The position numbers and the translations under genes are program-made. Below are positions 9,906-11,334 of a DNA stretch of 11,334 nt, piece after piece (positions within the stretch are counted from its first letter, which is position 1; the number at the start of each line of letters is the position of its first letter). The notes under the pieces are model-generated. The model worked only from the letters and a program-made list of their open reading frames with translations, did no database searches and was not told the DNA's origin. The DNA comes from an uncultured Ruminococcus sp. (GTDB taxonomy: Bacteria > Bacillota_A > Clostridia > Oscillospirales > Ruminococcaceae), in contig CACZPE010000133.1 in NCBI GenBank assembly GCA_902782875.1, positions 1 to 11,334 of the forward strand, read 5' to 3'.

Positions 9906-11150
9906 ATGAAAAAAAGAAGATATTTTATAGCCGCAGCAGCGATCGCTGCTTCACTCTGCCCGATGGTATATGCGGCGGCGGGCATCACCGCATCAAAGCT
10001 TGCGGCGGATAAGGCAGCCTCCTCCCCGGAGGTGGTGATGTACGGCATAGACAGGGATATCTCCCTTGCCGACGACTATATGACAGACAACAGCGTTGCC
10101 GACCTGAAAGACCGCATAGAGGCCTGTGAAAACCAGATAAAGGCTCTGCGCAGGGGCGCGGGCGCATCCGACGATATGCCGCTTGAGGAGTGCTTTGACA
10201 AGGCCGATGAGATGCAGTACACCCTGTTCTCGCTGAGAGCCGACCTTGCCGCATATGAGCTCGAGCAGGACGAGAACGCCCTCTACGCCGAATATGCCGA
10301 TGCCCTCACCGATGAAAAGCAGCGAAACGAGGCATACTCCGTCTATGACACGCTGAGAAAGCACGAGTACAACGGGGCATATCTTGACTATCTGAAGCTG
10401 TATTCGCGGTATCTCGGGCAGAAGATAGACGTTGAGCAGGCCAAGGCAGACGAGGGCTATTCCATGCAGGTGGACGCAGACACCCTCAGGGCGTCCAAAG
10501 CCTCCGCCGATGCCCAGGCTGCCGAAATAAAGGCGGATATGGACTATGCGGAGAAATACTTCGAGCTGACCTACGGCGAGGCTCTCCCCGCGCTTGAGAA
10601 AGAGACCTTCACTCTGCCCGACAGAAAGAAGACGGAAAAGAAGTTTGCGGAGTCCTACTACGCCCCGTACAGGGAGAGACAGGCGGAGAATATCCGCTCC
10701 GCAGGCAAAAAGCTGGGTGATATCATCGCCGATATAGACTCATTCACCGCCCGCACAGACGGCGATCACAAGCTGGAACCCGAGCTTGCCGAAAAGCTTG
10801 ACAAGCTCAGGGAGAGCCTCAGCGCAAAGCGCGACCTGCAGGAAAAGCAGGCGCAGAAATACGAACTGCAGGCGGAGAACTACCGCAGGGAGCTGCAGCT
10901 CTACACCGAACGCCTTTTCTCTCAGGCCGAGGTCCTCACGGAGAAGATCGCCGCATATGACAGTCAGATATCCGCTGCCAACGAGCAGATACGCATACAG
11001 ACCGAGCTCTACAACTCGGGAATGATACTCGAGCACGAGCTGACCGAGGCAAAGGTCACGCTAAAAAAGCTCACCGCCGAGCGCACTCAGCTGATATGCG
11101 ACAGGGACAGGACGCTGTACTGCCTCAACAACGGAGTATATATCAATTAG
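9906..11150 (+). CDS. Secreted coiled-coil protein, TolC-like (outer-membrane efflux fold)
   Basis: A 414-residue exported protein: MKKRRYFIAAAAIAASLCPMVYA is a cleavable signal peptide (cut after VYA or nearby). The rest is almost all charged alpha-helix. Two segments have the layout of the paired TolC repeats: 179-224 (AKADEGYSMQVDADTLRASK ... FELTYG) and 366-410 (TELYNSGMILEHELTEAKVT ... LYCLNNG). Each has a 'Y/G-hydrophobic-D/E' turn followed by a long helix ending in a Gly; in TolC these build the periplasmic helical barrel. I see no strong membrane-strand segments, as expected if no outer membrane exists. The ribosome binding site is weak (TTGAG). The stop codon falls inside a heptamer repeat, so the natural C-terminus may have been changed, though the second repeat is complete. 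The alternative is a generic extracellular coiled-coil protein. No transporter partner is visible. Confidence 0.75.
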   Translation: MKKRRYFIAAAAIAASLCPMVYAAAGITASKLAADKAASSPEVVMYGIDRDISLADDYMTDNSVADLKDRIEACENQIKALRRGAGASDDMPLEECFDKADEMQYTLFSLRADLAAYELEQDENALYAEYADALTDEKQRNEAYSVYDTLRKHEYNGAYLDYLKLYSRYLGQKIDVEQAKADEGYSMQVDADTLRASKASADAQAAEIKADMDYAEKYFELTYGEALPALEKETFTLPDRKKTEKKFAESYYAPYRERQAENIRSAGKKLGDIIADIDSFTARTDGDHKLEPELAEKLDKLRESLSAKRDLQEKQAQKYELQAENYRRELQLYTERLFSQAEVLTEKIAAYDSQISAANEQIRIQTELYNSGMILEHELTEAKVTLKKLTAERTQLICDRDRTLYCLNNGVYIN

Positions 11151-11175
11151 CAATTAGAAATTAGCAATTAGCAAT
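11144..11175 (+). repeat. Heptamer tandem repeat (CAATTAG x4) across the TolC-like stop codon
   Basis: Copies lie at 11144-11150, 11151-11157, 11158-11164 (AAATTAG variant) and 11165-11171, with a partial CAAT after. The first copy supplies the last codons and TAG stop of the TolC-like gene. Such AT-rich short repeats often mark slippage or a junction. Confidence 0.85.
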
Positions 11176-11334
11176 CATTGTTTGCAAAGGATGATATATT
11201 CGGCAAGCTTCGCGTATGGGTCGATGCCGACGGCGACGCTAAGAGCGGCGAGGGCGAGCTGAAGACGCTTGCGGCAAACCGTCGCCTCAGGCGATGGTGG
11301 AAGGGTTTACGGCGCACAGCCAACCGCGCGGAGC
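11172..11334 (+). pseudogene. Coding remnant resembling a calcium-binding adhesin/RTX-type segment (partial)
   Basis: From 11172 a frame stays open to the end of the window without a convincing start (a TTG at 11178 has no ribosome binding site). It reads DDIFGKLRVWVDADGDAKSG then EGELKTLA. The pattern LxVWxDxDGDxxxxxGELKxLA is an EF-hand-like loop seen in large secreted adhesins and hemolysin-type calcium-binding proteins, where it normally continues ELGI. Here it breaks off into an Arg/Trp-rich, low-likelihood sequence after about 11270, so I read it as a fragment fused to unrelated DNA. It is in the same frame as the TolC-like gene but separated from it by two stops (11148-11150, 11169-11171). 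A functional gene continuing beyond the window is not excluded. Confidence 0.4.
11279..11297. other. GC-rich hairpin at the right edge
   Basis: CCGTCGCC and GGCGATGG form an eight-pair stem (one G-U) around a TCA loop. It lies just where the calcium-binding coding similarity stops, so it may belong to a dispersed repeat that interrupts the remnant. The rest of that element is outside the window. Confidence 0.35.

Overview
The window looks like chromosomal DNA from a Ruminococcus-like member of the Clostridia (Oscillospiraceae). This is an inference. It rests on GGAGG-type ribosome binding sites, TTGACA/TATAAT-type promoters, frequent ATA, AGA and AGG codons, a short-type LeuD, a lipoprotein GH5 glycanase with a C-terminal accessory module, and a Lys/Ala-rich small protein of a kind I associate with these gut bacteria. 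No rRNA, tRNA, CRISPR array, insertion sequence or phage gene was seen.

Left part (1-2980, + strand): the end of a leucine operon followed by a methionine gene. What is probably the last codons of leuC precede leuD, a small acidic protein resembling the Imm51 family, and leuB. About 100 bases further on comes metA, whose residues point to homoserine O-acetyltransferase activity. The leuB-metA gap holds a well-initiated 18-codon reading frame (Met and Cys codons near its end) and an inverted repeat that overlaps the metA ribosome binding site. It is a candidate translational control element. A perfect palindromic terminator closes metA and also serves the convergent genes on the right.

Middle (3018-8845, - strand): a two-gene unit (an 81-residue protein with a TTG start, then a Lys/Ala/Pro-rich protein) has its own promoter at 3804-3832. 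Next is a carbohydrate operon read leftward: a lipoprotein GH5 beta-glycanase, then after 11 bases a cytoplasmic LacZ-type GH2 beta-galactosidase, then a hairpin terminator. The likely scheme is cell-surface polysaccharide cleavage followed by intracellular removal of beta-galactosyl residues. No transporter is present in the window.

Right part (8830-11334, + strand): a divergent AraC-family regulator, whose promoter physically overlaps that of the GH5-lacZ operon and which is the obvious candidate regulator of it. Then comes a secreted, coiled-coil-rich protein in which both repeats of a TolC-like outer-membrane efflux fold can be recognised, odd for a presumed monoderm. Its stop codon lies inside a heptamer tandem repeat. 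Beyond that, the window ends in what looks like a remnant of a calcium-binding (adhesin/RTX-like) coding sequence and a GC-rich hairpin, suggesting a rearrangement junction.
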